Assembly (NCBI RefSeq): GCF_039536205.1
Contig: NZ_BAAAYL010000001.1
Coordinates: forward strand, 6,262,001-6,326,000
Length of the DNA: 64,000 nt
Source of the DNA: Streptomyces sannanensis
GTDB taxonomy: Bacteria > Actinomycetota > Actinomycetes > Streptomycetales > Streptomycetaceae
Direction: 5' to 3'
Positions 63,356-64,000 of the stretch are shown one piece after another. The position numbers were made by a program, and so were the translations under genes. Below the pieces are notes generated by a model, which worked only from the letters and a program-made list of their open reading frames with translations, did not search any database and had not been told where the DNA came from. How positions within the stretch are numbered: the stretch's first letter is position 1; each line of letters starts with the position of its first letter.

Positions 63356-63868
63356 GTGCGTGCATCTCAGGTGATGGTGGGGGCTGCGGTGCTGGCGCTG
63401 ACCTCGATGGGGCTGGCTGGTTCTGCGCAGGCCAGTTCTGCCGGTGCCATGACAGCCAGTGACTGTGATGGCCTCAGCGACAATGACTTTGTGGGGGATT
63501 CGACGCACCGGACGGAGGGGCGGCTGACGGCGACGGTGTACACGGCGAAAATCACTGATGCGTACGCGAAGGGGTCGATCAGCGGGGATGTGCAGCGGTA
63601 CGACAAGGTGTGGATCGACCGGAGCCTGAACCTGTTCACGATGGGCAGCAAGCCGGGGCATCCGTCGACTTCGACGGTGCAGCAGAACGGCGGGTGGAAG
63701 CAGTGTGGCCCGTTCGAGGCGACGTGGTGGAATGCGTCGTGGAACTACCTGGAAACGCCGACTGTCCGCTTGCAGCGGGGTGGCAAGTCGTACGCGGTGC
63801 GGGCCTGTATGCGGGCGCACAACTCGTCCACGAGTTACTGCACGCAGTGGTTCGTTGACCACACGTGA
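63356..63868 (+). CDS. secreted protein of unknown function
   Basis: 170 aa from a GTG at 63356 with GGGGAG about nine bases upstream. A signal peptide (VMVGAAVLALTSMGLAGSAQA) is followed by a small mature domain containing four Cys, likely two disulfides, and aromatic-rich strands (WKQCGPFEATWWNASWNYLE, then YAVRACMRAHNSSTSYCTQW). I do not recognise a family; small extracellular Streptomyces proteins of this size include inhibitors and toxin-like proteins. Followed by a strong terminator. Confidence 0.7.
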   Translation: MRASQVMVGAAVLALTSMGLAGSAQASSAGAMTASDCDGLSDNDFVGDSTHRTEGRLTATVYTAKITDAYAKGSISGDVQRYDKVWIDRSLNLFTMGSKPGHPSTSTVQQNGGWKQCGPFEATWWNASWNYLETPTVRLQRGGKSYAVRACMRAHNSSTSYCTQWFVDHT

Positions 63869-63906
63869 GTAGGTGCGCCGGTTGGTTCGGCGCTGTGAGG
63901 TGCGCT

Positions 63907-63939
63907 GTGGCCCAGGTGACGTGAACTCACCTGGGCCAC
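63907..63939 (+). terminator. terminator after the secreted protein gene
   Basis: GTGGCCCAGGTGA (63907-63919) and TCACCTGGGCCAC (63927-63939) pair perfectly over 13 bp with a CGTGAAC loop. It may serve convergent transcripts from both sides. Confidence 0.75.
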
Positions 63940-63963
63940 CGGCACGTTACTGACTTCGGCTTG

Positions 63964-64000
63964 TCAGGGTGACGTTGGGGTGTCGAGGGTCAGGCCGGTG
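63964..64000 (-). CDS. possible 3' end of a minus-strand gene (partial)
   Basis: On the minus strand the frame TGLTLDTPTSP ends at a stop at 63964-63966, 25 bases beyond a terminator hairpin. Only 12 codons are inside the window, so identity and even reality are uncertain. Confidence 0.25.
   Translation of the reverse strand, partial: TGLTLDTPTSP

Noticed and set aside
63356..63868. Long plus-strand frame starting at 62432 as one 478-residue protein
   Set aside because: The first 300 codons are the antisense of the TipA-type remnant; the signal peptide at residue 309 of that frame marks the real gene start.

Overview
The window is high-GC actinobacterial DNA, almost certainly from a Streptomyces chromosome. 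The evidence is strong third-position G/C, frequent GTG starts, a SARP regulator, half of a conservon, DUF4118/KdpD genes and a typical small Streptomyces palindrome. Several decayed genes and at least four pieces of integrase-type insertion sequences, mostly in the right half, suggest a chromosome-arm location.

Layout. (1) 0.2-7.8 kb: an intact STM4011-STM4015 type cluster (two radical SAM proteins, a phosphatase/sulfatase-fold enzyme, an ATP-grasp-like protein, two LRR paralogues) with a divergent DUF6745 gene pair; its product is unknown. (2) 7.9-17.8 kb: ordinary accessory genes (TetR, CAP protein, GNAT, methyltransferases, F420-type PPOX, metallo-beta-lactamase fold). A ThDP decarboxylase / amino-acid dehydrogenase operon ends in a collapsed ligase-SDR fusion, and there is a permease fragment and a VOC gene with a stop at codon 3. 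(3) 17.9-39.3 kb: a SARP-controlled biosynthetic gene cluster. (4) 39.4-50.8 kb: decaying background with a permease tail, kdpD stub, broken SpoIIE gene, cvnA-cvnB, broken split transketolase, tRNA-Pro(GGG), a transposase and orphan ORFs. (5) 50.8-58.0 kb: a translationally coupled metallophore-type transport operon (heterodimeric ABC exporter/importer, type II thioesterase, ECF S, T and fused A-A' subunits) without an assembly line. (6) 58-64 kb: insertion-sequence remnants, a broken ArsR gene, a broken TipA-type gene and two orphan proteins.

The main discovery is region 3. By family membership (recalled, not aligned) it matches the valanimycin azoxy pathway step by step: DAG-kinase family (VlmJ type), MmgE/PrpD family (VlmK type), acyl-CoA-dehydrogenase-fold N-hydroxylase candidate (VlmH type), flavin reductase (VlmR type), diiron protein, small membrane protein, SARP (VlmI type) and a DUF2156 aminoacyl-tRNA-dependent transferase (VlmA type). 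Valine decarboxylase is replaced by a chain-building and amine-forming set: KAS III, ACP, KAS II, aldehyde dehydrogenase-family reductase, class III aminotransferase and a fatty-acid desaturase. A long-chain aliphatic azoxy compound is the best prediction.

No dedicated seryl-tRNA synthetase (VlmL type) is present. Instead, two near-identical 91-nt tRNA-like genes lie just upstream of, and divergent from, the DUF2156 gene. Each folds into a class II tRNA with perfect acceptor, D, T and variable stems and a G discriminator, but the anticodon loop is replaced by an extended arm capped with UUCA or UUCG. They look like anticodon-less seryl-tRNA mimics made to feed biosynthesis rather than translation. 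Triple heptamer repeats with exact 11-bp period (consensus GNRTCAG) precede the aldehyde dehydrogenase operon, the tRNA-like pair and the desaturase, tying all three to one SARP regulon. A near-identical TetR palindrome occurs at the first of these promoters and at the TetR/exporter pair.
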